Shown here piece by piece: positions 1 through 9,072 of a DNA stretch of 64,000 bases (position 1 is the stretch's first letter; the number at the start of each line of letters is the position of its first letter). The position numbers were made by a program, and so were the translations under genes. The notes beneath the pieces were generated by a model, which ran no database searches, was not told the origin of the DNA, and was given only the letters and a program-made list of their open reading frames with translations. The stretch lies in the NCBI RefSeq assembly GCF_030408395.1, contig NZ_CP046980.1, positions 2,356,001-2,420,000 on the forward strand. The letters run 5' to 3'. The stretch is from Corynebacterium aquatimens. Lineage in GTDB: Bacteria > Actinomycetota > Actinomycetes > Mycobacteriales > Mycobacteriaceae.

Positions 1-131
1 CCGAACCGATCGGGCTGGCCCTTCTCTTCTTGTGGTTGCTACTGCCCATCGTGCCGCTGGCCCTCGCAGCCACCCGCCGCCTGCCACGGGCCTCCCGCCG
101 CGGCTATCAGGCAGACAGATCAGAAAGGTAG
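1..131 (+). CDS. C-terminal fragment of a membrane protein (truncated by window edge)
   Basis: Reading from base 3 gives an open frame of 42 codons ending at TAG 129-131. It starts with a strongly hydrophobic stretch (IGLALLFLWLLLPIVPLALA) and then a basic tail (RR..R..RR), the look of a last transmembrane helix followed by a cytoplasmic end. The last 25 bases overlap the end of the convergent glycosyltransferase gene. The rest of the gene lies outside the window. In related genomes multi-spanning envelope proteins lie beside this glycosyltransferase, but the fragment is too short to name. Confidence 0.5.
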   Translation, partial: EPIGLALLFLWLLLPIVPLALAATRRLPRASRRGYQADRSER

Positions 132-1168
132 GCCTCAAAGGCACGGCCGGTCTCGTCCCAGCTGTACTGGGCGGCACGTTCCTGCGCGGCAGCACCGAGG
201 CGATCGCGTAGGTGGCGGTCCCGGATCAGTGCCTGGGTGGCGTCGATAAGTTCGGTGCGGGAGTCAACCAGTAGTCCTGTGACCTGATCGTTGATCGAAT
301 CGCGGAGGCCGCCGGCGGCGCGGTAACCGATCGTCGGCACGCTATGTTGCGCGGCCTCCAGCACCGCGATCCCCCACCCTTCTTTGAGCGACGGCATGAG
401 CTGCGCATAGGCGCGCGAGAGCAGCGCATGCTTGAGGCTGTCGCTCACGTGGCCATGGAAAACCACGCGCTCGCCCAGGTCAGACGCGTAAGAACGCAGC
501 TGGTCCTCCCACCACCCAGAGCCGATGATGTCCAGAACCACATCCGCCGTGTCGGCCAGAGACCGCACGACGTCGATGGCGTGCTCGATCTGCTTGTGCG
601 GCACTAGGCGCGACAGGGTGACCAGATGGATCCGGCCGTCGTCGGGCAAAACAGGAAAATCAGGCACCGGGTCAAGGCCGTTGGCAATGATCGTCGCCCC
701 CGCACCGAGTTCCGCGAGGTCAGCGGCGGATGCCTCCGACACCGTCACGTAGTGCGGGTACACACGCGGCGCCACGCGCGACTCCAAAAACCACCCCAGC
801 CGCCCGATCCACGGACCAGCGACCGGCCATTGGCTGCGGTGGCAGTGGTGCGTCAGCGCCACCACGGGCCGCCGCGTGTACAACTTCGCAAAAAAGGGCA
901 CGCCATTTTGCGTATCCACAATCACATCCGGCCTATTCCGCCACACGGCGAACGGGGCTCGCAGGTACACCGAATACTTGCCGCCGGCGCGTTCGTAGCG
1001 GATGCCGTCGCGAAGCGAGCGACGCGACGCGTCAGTGTGAAGCGACGTGCGATAAATGACCTCGTGGCCACGCGCGGCCAGGTACTCCCCGACGCGCTCG
1101 AGGTAGCGTTCCGACCCGCCGCCCTGGGGGTGAGTAGAGTCCCGCCAGCACAAAAGCAGAATTTTCAT
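107..1168 (-). CDS. GT4-family glycosyltransferase
   Basis: The 353-residue product begins MKILLLCWRD with a glycine-rich GGGSER loop, typical of GT-B fold GT4 enzymes. The C-terminal half carries the family donor-binding pattern (TLSRLVPHKQ, then SLKEGWGIAVLEAA with the E-x7-E-like glutamates, then DSRTEL). It should transfer a sugar from a nucleotide donor on the cytoplasmic side; the acceptor is unknown. The frame extends upstream to a GTG at 1225, but I chose ATG 1168 because the fold starts there. A TACAAT box lies just upstream of 1225. Its divergent neighbour is a MtrP-like methyltransferase, as in other corynebacteria and around Rv0224c/Rv0225 of M. tuberculosis, which suggests an envelope role. 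Confidence 0.82.
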   Translation of the reverse strand: MKILLLCWRDSTHPQGGGSERYLERVGEYLAARGHEVIYRTSLHTDASRRSLRDGIRYERAGGKYSVYLRAPFAVWRNRPDVIVDTQNGVPFFAKLYTRRPVVALTHHCHRSQWPVAGPWIGRLGWFLESRVAPRVYPHYVTVSEASAADLAELGAGATIIANGLDPVPDFPVLPDDGRIHLVTLSRLVPHKQIEHAIDVVRSLADTADVVLDIIGSGWWEDQLRSYASDLGERVVFHGHVSDSLKHALLSRAYAQLMPSLKEGWGIAVLEAAQHSVPTIGYRAAGGLRDSINDQVTGLLVDSRTELIDATQALIRDRHLRDRLGAAAQERAAQYSWDETGRAFEAYLSDLSA

Positions 1169-1266
1169 GAGCCGAGCGCCACACAGCTTCCCCCAGGCAT
1201 TTTTCCTGGCATAGTCATGGGACACGATTGTAGCCGGGGCATTGCGCGCTCTGTAAGGTCCAACGC

Positions 1267-2055
1267 ATGAAGAACACGAGACGCCTGGCTACTTTCGCGC
1301 GCTCGTGGAGGCTGCTGCGCTCATTTCGCCACGAGCAGACGCGCCCGGACATCTTTTACTCCGGCCTCGCTCATGACACAAGCATGCTTATCGACGCGTT
1401 GTGGCGCGACCTCGCGCGCCCCAACGAAGACCTGACGGGGAAGTCTGTGCTGGACGTTGGGGGTGGTCCGGGGTACTTCGCCAAGGAATTTGAGCGGTTG
1501 GGGGCATGGTATGTCGGGGTGGAGCCGTCGGTAAGCGAGATGGCTGCGGCTGGCTTGAGCGGCTATGGCGCGCTGCGCGGCGAGGGCGAGGCTCTGCCGA
1601 TCCGCGATAACGCGTTTGACGTGGTGTTTTCTTCAAACGTCGCGGAGCATATCGCCGACTGGCGGGCGATGGGGGCTGAGATGCTGCGCGTTGTGAAGCC
1701 GGGTGGACTCGTGGTGATGAGTTACACCGTGTGGCTGGGCCCGTTCGGCGGGCACGAGACCGGGCTGTGGCAGCACTACATCGGCGGCGAGTACGCGCGG
1801 CGGCGCTACCAGCGGGTTCACGGGCATCCGCCGAAGAACGTGTGGGGCACCTCGCTGTTCGCGGTGAGCGCGCGCGAGGGCCTTGAGTGGGCCCGCGCTG
1901 TTGCTGGCCCAGCCCCCAGCGCAGCCAGCACCCCGGCTGTCTCAGCATGGCGCGCATTCCCGCGCTATCACCCCTGGTGGGCGTGGTGGGTCACCAAGGT
2001 CCCCGTGCTTCGCGAGTTCGCGGTGTCAAACTTAGTCATAGTCCTGAAGGCATAA
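1267..2055 (+). CDS. mtrP: SAM-dependent methyltransferase, MtrP-like
   Basis: The 262-residue class I methyltransferase has motif I VLDVGGGPGYFAKEF near residues 60-74, an acidic E in YVGVEPS, and the motif IV region FDVVFSSNVAEHIADW, as in Methyltransf_11 proteins. It sits beside pck, where C. glutamicum carries MtrP, a putative methyltransferase reported to be needed for efficient trehalose-mycolate transport. That fits the envelope genes downstream here. The match rests on position and family, not alignment. The chemical substrate is unknown. The stop codon is followed after one base by a palindromic element (2057-2142). Confidence 0.75.
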   Translation: MKNTRRLATFARSWRLLRSFRHEQTRPDIFYSGLAHDTSMLIDALWRDLARPNEDLTGKSVLDVGGGPGYFAKEFERLGAWYVGVEPSVSEMAAAGLSGYGALRGEGEALPIRDNAFDVVFSSNVAEHIADWRAMGAEMLRVVKPGGLVVMSYTVWLGPFGGHETGLWQHYIGGEYARRRYQRVHGHPPKNVWGTSLFAVSAREGLEWARAVAGPAPSAASTPAVSAWRAFPRYHPWWAWWVTKVPVLREFAVSNLVIVLKA

Positions 2056-2056
2056 C

Positions 2057-2142
2057 TATACTTCGATGATCCATAAGGAACCCCGCAACCTTCTACCCTG
2101 CGGAAACCTTATTAGAAAAATCGCATACTGCATCGAAGTATA
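2057..2142. repeat. Palindromic element family A, copy 1 (86 bp)
   Basis: Terminal inverted repeats TATACTTCGATG and CATCGAAGTATA flank 62 bp with the core CCTGCGGAAACC. The same ends and core recur at 8357-8442, 40291-40386 and 41312-41397. This copy lies between the methyltransferase stop and the pck terminator, with no gene attached. It looks like a non-autonomous (MITE- or REPIN-like) element. Confidence 0.85.
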
Positions 2143-2153
2143 CTTTCTCGACC

Positions 2154-2181
2154 AAAAAAGCGGCCCGTAAGGGGCCGCTTT
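2154..2181 (-). terminator. Rho-independent terminator of pck
   Basis: A perfect stem AAAGCGGCCC / GGGCCGCTTT has a five-base loop. Read on the minus strand it is followed by a run of T. Half of the stem (GGGGCCGCTTTAG) is duplicated at 2203-2215, next to the pck stop. Confidence 0.85.
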
Positions 2182-2216
2182 AGGCGAGGGGCCAGCTCTG
2201 AGGGGCCGCTTTAGGG

Positions 2217-4031
2217 TTAGAGCTGGGCCTTGGTCTTGGCCAGTTCGTCGAAGATCTCGCCTGGGACGCGGTCGCCCAGGGTCTTCAGGTACTCCTCGCC
2301 CTCGGTGAGGTCGTTGTCCCACTTCTCGGGGTCGGCGTCAAGCGCTTCCTTGATGTCCTCGAGCGGGGTGTCCAAACCTTCGAGGTCCAGGTCCTCGGCG
2401 CGGGCGGTGAGACCTGCGGCGGTCGGCTCGGCCTCAACGCGGCCCTCGATGCGGTCAACGATCCACTTCAGAACGCGGGAGTTCTCGCCGAAGCCCGGCC
2501 ACAGGAAGCGGCCGTCGGTGCCGCGGCGGAACCAGTTGACCAGGAAGATCGCGGGCAGTTTGTCGCCGCCCTTGTTGCCCATGTCGATCCAGTTCTGGAA
2601 GTAGTCACCCACGTTGTAGCCGATGAACGGCAGCATCGCCATCGGGTCGTGGCGCAGGGAGCCGACCTTGGCTTCTAGGGACGCAGCGGTCTGGCCGGAG
2701 GACAGCAGGGATCCGATCATGGTTCCGTGGTTCCAGTCGCGTGCCTGGGAAACCAGCGGAACGGTGTCCGGGCGGCGGCCACCGAACAGGATCGCGTCGA
2801 CCTTAACGCCCCTCCAGTCGTCGAATTCCTCGGCCGCGGATGGGCACTGGGAGATTGCAACGCAGTAGCGGGAGTTCGGGTGAGCTGCAACTTCGCCGGA
2901 TTCCGGCGTCCAGTCGTTGCCGCGCCAGTCAATGAGGTGCTCCGGCACGTCACCGTCCATGCCCTCCCACCAGACGTCACCGTCATCGGTGAGGGCGACG
3001 TTGGTGAACAAGGTGTTACCCGGCTCCATGGTTTCCATGGCGATCGGGTTGGAGGCGTAGTTCGTGCCCGGCGCGACACCGAAAAAGCCGTTTTCGGGGT
3101 TCACGGCGTACAGCCCGTCGTCACGAAGCTTGAGCCACGCGATGTCGTCGCCCACGACCTCGGACTTCCAGCCAGGCACCGTCGGGGTGATCATGGCCAG
3201 GTTGGTCTTGCCACATGCGGACGGGAATGCCGCGGTCATGTGGTAGTTCTTGCCCTCCGGGCTGATCAGCTTGAGGATCAGCATGTGCTCTGCCATCCAG
3301 CCTTCCTCGCGCGCCATGACGGACGCGATGCGCAGGGCGTAGCACTTCTTTGCCAGGATGGCGTTGCCGCCGTAGCCGGATCCGTAGGACCAGATCTCCT
3401 TGGTCTCCGGGAACTGGGAAATGTACTTGGTGTCGTTGCACGGCCATGCAACGTCTTCCTCACCCGGCTCCAGCGGAGCGCCGACGGAGTGGAGGCAGTG
3501 CACGAAGTCACCGTCGGGGCCAATCTTGTCCAGCGCCTCCTGGCCCATGCGGGTCATGATGCGCATGGACAGCACAACGTACTCGGAGTCGGTGAGCTGC
3601 ACGCCCAGCTTCGGGTCCGGGTCGCCCAAGGGGCCCATGCAGAACGGCACAACGTACATGGTGCGGCCCTTCATGGAGCCACGGAAGTGCTCACGCATTT
3701 CCGCCTTGAGCTCCTCCGGGTCGACCCAGTTGTTGGTCGGGCCAGCGCCGTCCTCAGTCGGGGTGGAAATAAAGGTGCGGGATTCCACACGCGCCACGTC
3801 CGACGGGTGGGAACGCGCCAGGAAGCTGTTCGGACGCTTCTCCGGGTTGAGCTTGATCAGCGTGCCCTTTTCCACGAGTTCGGTGGTCAGGCGGTCCCAT
3901 TCCTCATCGGAGCCGTCCGCGAACACGACACGTTCCGGCTGGAACAGATCCACTGCCTCATTAATCCAGGCAATCAGCTGTTCGTTCTCGGTGGGGGCGG
4001 TGCCTTGAAGACCCTTCACTGCAGTGGCCAT
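2217..4031 (-). CDS. pck: Phosphoenolpyruvate carboxykinase (GTP)
   Basis: The 604-residue protein is full length for the GTP-dependent PEPCK family. It carries the P-loop [13 protein letters not shown], followed by the metal- and substrate-binding stretch VVGDDIAWL and the conserved VNWFRRG. It converts oxaloacetate and GTP to PEP, GDP and CO2, the first step of gluconeogenesis, in the cytosol. The start ATG has a good AGGAG ribosome site eight bases upstream. It is monocistronic with its own terminator. The upstream region (4032-4342), shared with trmB, should hold its carbon-source-responsive promoter. Confidence 0.97.
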   Translation of the reverse strand: MATAVKGLQGTAPTENEQLIAWINEAVDLFQPERVVFADGSDEEWDRLTTELVEKGTLIKLNPEKRPNSFLARSHPSDVARVESRTFISTPTEDGAGPTNNWVDPEELKAEMREHFRGSMKGRTMYVVPFCMGPLGDPDPKLGVQLTDSEYVVLSMRIMTRMGQEALDKIGPDGDFVHCLHSVGAPLEPGEEDVAWPCNDTKYISQFPETKEIWSYGSGYGGNAILAKKCYALRIASVMAREEGWMAEHMLILKLISPEGKNYHMTAAFPSACGKTNLAMITPTVPGWKSEVVGDDIAWLKLRDDGLYAVNPENGFFGVAPGTNYASNPIAMETMEPGNTLFTNVALTDDGDVWWEGMDGDVPEHLIDWRGNDWTPESGEVAAHPNSRYCVAISQCPSAAEEFDDWRGVKVDAILFGGRRPDTVPLVSQARDWNHGTMIGSLLSSGQTAASLEAKVGSLRHDPMAMLPFIGYNVGDYFQNWIDMGNKGGDKLPAIFLVNWFRRGTDGRFLWPGFGENSRVLKWIVDRIEGRVEAEPTAAGLTARAEDLDLEGLDTPLEDIKEALDADPEKWDNDLTEGEEYLKTLGDRVPGEIFDELAKTKAQL

Positions 4032-4342
4032 TAGTTCTCCTCTTGGGTTGGCTCGGTACGCAACTTTTTGTTAACCCCAGCGTATCGGAGTCTCAGCCAT
4101 ACCGCGAACACACCCAATGTATGCATTCACGCCCGCTCGAAGTTCCGCTTCACTACCCCCGTTCACGCCCACCCAATTCCCCCGAAAAACTACGCCCGAT
4201 GCCATTATCACCCCCTTCGCGGTGGTCAGTCGGTTTGGTGGGGAGGGGATCGTCGATAAGCAAAAGCTCTCTTAAGCGTGGCTAAGCTTCGCTGCGGATG
4301 CCCCTATTTGGGGGCGTGTACCGCGAAGTTAGAATTAACAGA
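4032..4342. promoter_or_regulatory. Divergent promoter region between pck and trmB
   Basis: This 311-bp intergenic region contains no plausible gene. It holds the pck ribosome site, one copy of the dispersed CGTCGATAAGC motif (4251-4261), a GCCCC/GGGGC hairpin near 4300-4316, and a TAGAAT -10 hexamer at 4330-4335. The hexamer lies eight bases before the GTG of trmB, implying a leaderless transcript. Regulator sites for pck are expected here but I could not assign one. Confidence 0.6.
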
Positions 4343-5095
4343 GTGAATGACCGCAACTCCATGGGCGAGCTCCCGCACGGCCGCCCACCGCAAACCGAAT
4401 TCGACACCGGCCTTGACTACCCGCGTCTGGGCTCGGTGACCTTCCGCCGCGGCACGCTGACCGAGAACCAGGAGAAACTGTTCAACGACAACTGGCCGCG
4501 CCTGGGCATGGTCTTGTCAGATCAACTGATTGATTTCGACGCATGGTTCGGCCGCGCGGGCCACCCCACGATCGTAGAGATCGGCTCGGGCACAGGCACA
4601 TCCACCGCCGCGATGGCCGTCCACGAACCCGACACCAACATCATCGCGGTTGAGCTGTACAAACCCGGCCTGGCCAAACTGTTGGGCACGGTGGTGCGCG
4701 AAGAAATCGACAACATTCGCATGGTGCGCGGCGACGGCGTCGAGGTCCTCGCGCGCATGATCCCCGACGCGTCACTAAAAGGCGTGCGCATCTTCTTCCC
4801 CGACCCCTGGCCCAAAGCCCGCCACCACAAGCGCCGCATCGTTCAGACAGGCACGCTCAATTTAATCGCACGCAAGCTTATCGACGGCGGGGTTTTACAC
4901 GTAGCCACCGACCACGCCGACTACGCCGAATGGATCGATGAGCTGGTCAACGCCGAGCCGCAACTTAACTTCAAGGGCTTTCCGTGGGAAGATTCACCCA
5001 TCATTACTGACCGCCACGTGATCACCAAGTTCGAGGGCAAAGGCTTGGACAAAGACCACGTAATCCGCGAGTACCTGTGGGTTAAGGAGAGCTAG
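4343..5095 (+). CDS. trmB: tRNA (guanine-N7-)-methyltransferase
   Basis: The 250-residue TrmB family protein has a SAM-binding [16 protein letters not shown], then [23 protein letters not shown] and the diagnostic [16 protein letters not shown]. It makes m7G46 in tRNA variable loops. The frame is open upstream to 4298, but GTG 4343 is preferred because a TAGAAT -10 box ends eight bases before it (leaderless start). The stop overlaps the next start (TAGTG), so it is co-translated with cmpL1. TrmB next to an MmpL3-type gene is also the mycobacterial order (Rv0208c-Rv0206c). Confidence 0.93.
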   Translation: MNDRNSMGELPHGRPPQTEFDTGLDYPRLGSVTFRRGTLTENQEKLFNDNWPRLGMVLSDQLIDFDAWFGRAGHPTIVEIGSGTGTSTAAMAVHEPDTNIIAVELYKPGLAKLLGTVVREEIDNIRMVRGDGVEVLARMIPDASLKGVRIFFPDPWPKARHHKRRIVQTGTLNLIARKLIDGGVLHVATDHADYAEWIDELVNAEPQLNFKGFPWEDSPIITDRHVITKFEGKGLDKDHVIREYLWVKES

Positions 5096-7383
5096 TGTTT
5101 TACCGCTGGGGCCGTTTCGCCTACCGCCACCGAAAAATCATCCCGGTGGCGGTCGTCGCGTTAATCCTGCTCATGCAGGTTCTTTTCGGCTCCCAGTTGG
5201 CTAACCGGCTTTCCCAAGAAGGCTGGGAGGACCCGCGGGCGGATTCCACGATCGGCGCCCAGATCGAACAAGACACCTTCGGCCGCGACAACACCGGCGA
5301 CGTGATCCTCATCGGCGCAACCAAAGACCAGGGCCAGGCGTTACGCGAGCAGTTCCCACAGCAGATCGAATTCATCCAGCCCGCGCAAGGCTTCGTCACC
5401 ATCGGTCTCGCCGGCGACGGTGAACAGACCCTCAAGGACTACCGCGCAATCCAGCCTGCCTTGGAGGAACTTCGCGACACATCGGGCGTGAAGATCGCCG
5501 GCGCCACCGCCATCGCCGACGAACTGGACCGCGGCATGGCCGACGACATCGCCCGCGCCGAAAAGATCGGCCTGGTCTTCGTGGCCATCATCCTGCTCAT
5601 CGTCTTCGGCGGCGTCGTCGCGGCCGGCATGCCCCTGATCGTGGGCATCTTGTCCATCATCGGATCACTGTCCGTCCTGGCGATCCTGGCCCAATTCCAG
5701 CAGGTCAACGTCTTCTCCCAGTCCATCATCACCCTGCTCGGCCTCGGCCTGGCAATCGACTACGGGCTGTTTATGGTGTCACGCTTCCGTGAGGAGCTCT
5801 CTCGCATACGCTCGCTCGCTCCTCACGAGAGGGCTGACATTCGCTCGCTCGCTCCTCACGAGGGGGACGACATTCGCTCGCTCGCTCCTCACGAGGGGGA
5901 TCCCGCCGAGCGCGAACTCAGCAGCGACGACATCGAGGAAGCCGTCGCCGAAACCACCGCCACCGCCGGCGAGACCGTGATCTTCTCCGCCCTCATGATC
6001 GGCGTGGCGCTATCGGGGTTGCTCATGTTCCCGCAGGCGTTCTTAAAGTCGGTTGCCTACGGCGCGATCTCCGCTGTGGTCTTCGCGGCGATCATATCCG
6101 TCACGGTGCTGCCGTCGATCTTCGGCCTTCTGGGCCCGAACATCGACAAGTTCTCCATCCGCCGCGTCGGCGAACCCAGCCGCTTCTGGGCACAAATCCC
6201 CGCCTGGGCGATGAAGAACTCCAAACTCACTATCGTCACCGTCGGCGGCGCACTAGTGCTCCTCACCGTGCCGATCGCCGGCATCACCTTCGGCGGCATC
6301 AACGAGTCCTACCTTCCGCCAAGCAACGCCGTGCGCCAGGCCCAAGACCAGTTCAACGCAGACTACCCGCAGTACCGCACCGACCCGATCAAGCTGGTCA
6401 TCGAGGGCGCAGACGACGCTCAGCTCGGCCAGATCGTCATGCAGACCCGCCAAGTCACCGGGCTCGCGTCCCCGCTCGAGCCCTCGCAAGCCACCAAGGA
6501 CGGCATCAACGTTCTCTCCGGGACGTTAGAGGACCGGAATGGTGGGGAGGCCGTCGTTAAGCAATTGCGCGCGATTGATGCGCCGGAAGGCGTCGAGCTG
6601 TACGTGGCCGGCACCCCCGCGATGGAGGTCGAGTCGATCGAGGCGCTGCTTGAGCGCCTGCCGTGGATGGCGCTGTACATGATTGTGGCGACGTTCATCC
6701 TCATGGCCATCGTGTTCCGCTCCGCGATCCTGCCCGCGAAGGCCGTCATCATGAACGCGCTGGGCATCGGCGCGACGCTGGGCTTCCTCACGCTGGTCTT
6801 TGTCAACGGCGTGGGCAGCGGCGTGTTCAACTTCACGCCTGGGCCGTTGATGAGCCCCGTGCTGGTGCTCATCATCGCGATTCTGTATGGCCTATCCACT
6901 GACTACGAGGTCTTCTTGGTCTCGCGCATGGTGGAGGCCCGCCGCAAGGGTGCGTCGACGGACCGCGCAATTATCGACGGCACCTCCCATACCGGCTCGA
7001 TCATCACCGCTGCCGCCGCCATCATGATCGTGGTTGCCGCGGCGTTTGCCATGAGCGACATCGTGATGATGAAGTACATCTCCTTCGGGTTGATCTTCTC
7101 ACTGGCGCTCGATGCGACACTGATCCGCTTGGCTCTGGTACCTGCGGTGATGCACGAACTGCGCGAGGATAACTGGTGGGCGCCGCGGTGGATGCGGAGG
7201 GCTCCAGCTGCTCCAGCTGCTCCTCAGCGTGCTCTGCCCTCCCCTGCGCAGCCCGAGACCGCCATTGACAACACCGTTCTGACCCCGCAGCACGCCCGCT
7301 CTGGCGTGAGCGTGGAAGAGAACTCCCAGCTCATTCCGTTCGATGAGCTGATGAAGAGGCTCAACGGCCCCGATGAACGCTAG
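5095..7383 (+). CDS. cmpL1: MmpL3-type RND lipid transporter (CmpL1-like)
   Basis: The 762-residue membrane protein has the RND/MmpL layout: TM1, a periplasmic domain, five TMs, and then the same again. Both halves carry the proton-relay Asp-Tyr pair (GLAIDYGLFMVSRFREE and GLSTDYEVFLVSRMVEA). Its position between trmB and the accD3-pks13-fadD32 cluster matches C. glutamicum CmpL1, the trehalose monomycolate flippase. It starts at GTG overlapping the trmB stop, with GGAGAG upstream. One oddity is a triple 11-residue in-frame repeat (IRSLAPHE..., residues 238-270) in the cytoplasmic loop after TM4. The C-terminal tail is Ala/Pro-rich. Confidence 0.92.
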   Translation: MFYRWGRFAYRHRKIIPVAVVALILLMQVLFGSQLANRLSQEGWEDPRADSTIGAQIEQDTFGRDNTGDVILIGATKDQGQALREQFPQQIEFIQPAQGFVTIGLAGDGEQTLKDYRAIQPALEELRDTSGVKIAGATAIADELDRGMADDIARAEKIGLVFVAIILLIVFGGVVAAGMPLIVGILSIIGSLSVLAILAQFQQVNVFSQSIITLLGLGLAIDYGLFMVSRFREELSRIRSLAPHERADIRSLAPHEGDDIRSLAPHEGDPAERELSSDDIEEAVAETTATAGETVIFSALMIGVALSGLLMFPQAFLKSVAYGAISAVVFAAIISVTVLPSIFGLLGPNIDKFSIRRVGEPSRFWAQIPAWAMKNSKLTIVTVGGALVLLTVPIAGITFGGINESYLPPSNAVRQAQDQFNADYPQYRTDPIKLVIEGADDAQLGQIVMQTRQVTGLASPLEPSQATKDGINVLSGTLEDRNGGEAVVKQLRAIDAPEGVELYVAGTPAMEVESIEALLERLPWMALYMIVATFILMAIVFRSAILPAKAVIMNALGIGATLGFLTLVFVNGVGSGVFNFTPGPLMSPVLVLIIAILYGLSTDYEVFLVSRMVEARRKGASTDRAIIDGTSHTGSIITAAAAIMIVVAAAFAMSDIVMMKYISFGLIFSLALDATLIRLALVPAVMHELREDNWWAPRWMRRAPAAPAAPQRALPSPAQPETAIDNTVLTPQHARSGVSVEENSQLIPFDELMKRLNGPDER
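5806..5904 (+). repeat. Three tandem 33-bp repeats inside cmpL1
   Basis: Units start at 5806, 5839 and 5872. Each contains CGCTCGCTCGCTCCTCACGA and encodes IRSLAPHE plus three variable residues. The length is a multiple of three, so copy-number change would keep the frame. The repeat falls just after the first Asp-Tyr relay helix, in a loop predicted to face the cytoplasm. Confidence 0.95.
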
Positions 7384-8356
7384 CGCCGTCCGGAAATGGG
7401 TGAGCTGGCTCGCGCCGGTTGCGCTGCTCATCGTGCTGCTTATCCTGTTCCGCGAGCAGCTTCCATTCCTTGGTCAGGCGTTTGACGCTCTTCGTCATGC
7501 CGAACCGCTTCCGGTAGGGCTTACGGTGGTGAGCGCGTTTTTAGCCATCGTGGCCATGGCGACGGTCATGCGTCTCTTGCTGCGCGGCACGCGCGCGACG
7601 CTGTGGTCCTGCACGGGCCTCACGCTGGCCTCTAACGCCTGGTCAACGACCATTCCCGGCGGCCCCGCCTTCTCCGCGTGGATGACCTACCGCGTGCAGC
7701 GCACCTGGGGCGCGTCTAACGGCCTGTGCGGATGGTTCTTTGTCATTAGCGGCGCCTTATCCACGGCATGGATGGTCCTCCTCGGGATCGCCGCCGTTGT
7801 CTTTCTTGGTGCCGAACTGTCATGGATCGCGCTCGTGGCTACGCTGTTGATCAGCGTAATTGTCATCGCGGGGCTGTTCTGGGCGACGTTGAACCCGGAC
7901 GTTGTGAAACGGTGGCTGCGGTTCGTTCCGGTCAAGCTGCGCACCAAGCTGGAATCCGTGGTCGACCAAGTCGCTGCGATCCGGATGAGTCCCGGGCAGT
8001 TCGCTGTCACCGCACTGTTTTCGCTGCTCAACCGGCTCTGTGACGTGATCACGCTCTACCTCAGCGTCTGGGCCGTCACCGGCACCGCACCTGGCACAAC
8101 CGCTGGGCTCAACGAAACCACTATTCAGGGAATCACCTTGGCATTCATCATGACCAAGCTCGCCGGAATGGCCCAAGTCACCCCCGGCGGGCTGGGCACT
8201 GTGGAGCCGGTCGCTACCGCCGCCCTGGTCGCCTCGGGGCTGACCCTGGTGTCGGCCACAGCCGCGACACTGATCTACCGGATCGTGTCATTCGCCCTGA
8301 TCACCGCGATCGGCTGGATCATCTACTTCATTGCGTACCGTAGCCGACCGAATTAG
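7373..8356 (+). CDS. Integral membrane protein, UPF0104/YbhN-like (lysylphosphatidylglycerol synthase TM family)
   Basis: The 327-residue protein has seven to eight hydrophobic helices and the family signature of small residues and prolines around TWST.IPGGPAFSAW.TYR and GGLGTVE. Members resemble the flippase domain of MprF and are often annotated UPF0104. The ATG lies 11 bases inside the end of cmpL1, so the two are translationally coupled. That points to a role with the mycolate transporter, as for the membrane genes beside mmpL3 in mycobacteria. The exact function is unknown. The stop codon directly abuts element A copy 2. Confidence 0.75.
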   Translation: MNASAVRKWVSWLAPVALLIVLLILFREQLPFLGQAFDALRHAEPLPVGLTVVSAFLAIVAMATVMRLLLRGTRATLWSCTGLTLASNAWSTTIPGGPAFSAWMTYRVQRTWGASNGLCGWFFVISGALSTAWMVLLGIAAVVFLGAELSWIALVATLLISVIVIAGLFWATLNPDVVKRWLRFVPVKLRTKLESVVDQVAAIRMSPGQFAVTALFSLLNRLCDVITLYLSVWAVTGTAPGTTAGLNETTIQGITLAFIMTKLAGMAQVTPGGLGTVEPVATAALVASGLTLVSATAATLIYRIVSFALITAIGWIIYFIAYRSRPN

Positions 8357-8442
8357 TATACTTCGATGTTTTTGACATAATCTGCAACACCGTGACCTGC
8401 GCTTTTACCATCGCCGACCGGGCGGTTTTCCATCGAAGTATA
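8357..8442. repeat. Palindromic element family A, copy 2 (86 bp)
   Basis: The element has 12-bp terminal inverted repeats TATACTTCGATG / CATCGAAGTATA and the core GACCTGCGCTTTTACC beginning 37 bases from the left end. It begins at the base after the TAG of the preceding gene and ends 28 bases before the DUF3054 gene. No gene is attached. Confidence 0.85.
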
Positions 8443-8470
8443 CTGCGACCCCGTGCGCTAGGGTGAAGGC

Positions 8471-8821
8471 ATGAAGATTACTAGACCCACTGCGCTCGCC
8501 TTGGACTTTGTCGCGATCGCGGCTTTTGCACTCATGGCTCGGGCAGCCCACCAGTCGGAAACCATGCCGTTCAACTTCGCCGGCTGGGTGTCCACCGTGT
8601 GGCCGTTCGCGCTCGGTGTAGCACTGGGCTGGCTGATCACCCGCCAGAACAAGGGCGTGATCATCTGGCTGGTCACCGTGGTGACCGGCCTAGTCATCTG
8701 GGGAATCCGCAACCAGGCGCTGCCGCACTGGTCATTCGTGATCGTGGCCACCGTCATGTCCGCGCTGCTCATGCTCGGCTGGCGCGGGGTGGCATCGCTT
8801 GTTGGGAAGCGAAAAGCCTAG
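8471..8821 (+). CDS. DUF3054 family membrane protein
   Basis: The 116-residue protein has four predicted helices. It matches the DUF3054 pattern: LDFVAIAAFALMAR near the start, PFNFAGWVSTVWPFALGVALGWLI in the middle, and a helix with GWRG near the end. The family is common in actinobacteria and has no assigned function. It starts at ATG 8471 after a weak GGTGAAGG site. A bidirectional terminator follows. Confidence 0.8.
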   Translation: MKITRPTALALDFVAIAAFALMARAAHQSETMPFNFAGWVSTVWPFALGVALGWLITRQNKGVIIWLVTVVTGLVIWGIRNQALPHWSFVIVATVMSALLMLGWRGVASLVGKRKA

Positions 8822-8831
8822 CAAGGAGAAA

Positions 8832-8871
8832 AAGTAGCCCGTCTGCAACAAATGTCGCGGACGGGCTACTT
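8832..8871. terminator. Bidirectional terminator
   Basis: A stem of AAGTAGCCCGTC pairs with GACGGGCTACTT across a 16-base loop. The flanking run of A before the stem becomes a T run on the minus strand. It separates the plus-strand DUF3054 gene from the minus-strand peptide/accD3 transcripts. Confidence 0.8.
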
Positions 8872-8895
8872 AAGTGCTTGGGCTAATCGTGCGGC

Positions 8896-8976
8896 TTAGC
8901 GCGGCAGGAAAGGCGCGATGAAGCCGTAGATGAGGGCGATCAGGTCACCCAGGATGTCAACAGCACTGCTCAGCAT
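8896..8976 (-). CDS. Possible 26-residue hydrophobic peptide (candidate small porin-like peptide)
   Basis: A short frame starts ATG 8974-8976, preceded by a strong GAGGAGAG ribosome site, and ends TAA 8896-8898. A terminator with a minus-strand T run follows 24 bases later. The peptide begins MLSSAVDILGDL and ends FIAPFLPR. It is mostly hydrophobic, with two aspartates four residues apart. I recall that corynebacterial cell-wall porins (PorA/PorH type, about 40-60 residues) have been reported near mycolate genes in other species, so a porin-like or other secreted amphipathic peptide is possible. This is inference; no homology can be checked here. It lies downstream of accD3 on the same strand. 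Confidence 0.45.
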   Translation of the reverse strand: MLSSAVDILGDLIALIYGFIAPFLPR

Positions 8977-9072
8977 AGATCTCTCCTCACTTTAAGTCCG
9001 GCCGATTCATTTACGCGGCGAATAAAAACTGGCTTTCAATCTATCTATGAATCGCAGCGATGTCCAAGAGCG

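Noticed and set aside
2727..4034. Long open frame antisense to pck (435 codons)
   Set aside because: It fully overlaps a certain gene; the product is His/Val/Arg-rich without domains, the usual shadow frame in GC-rich DNA.
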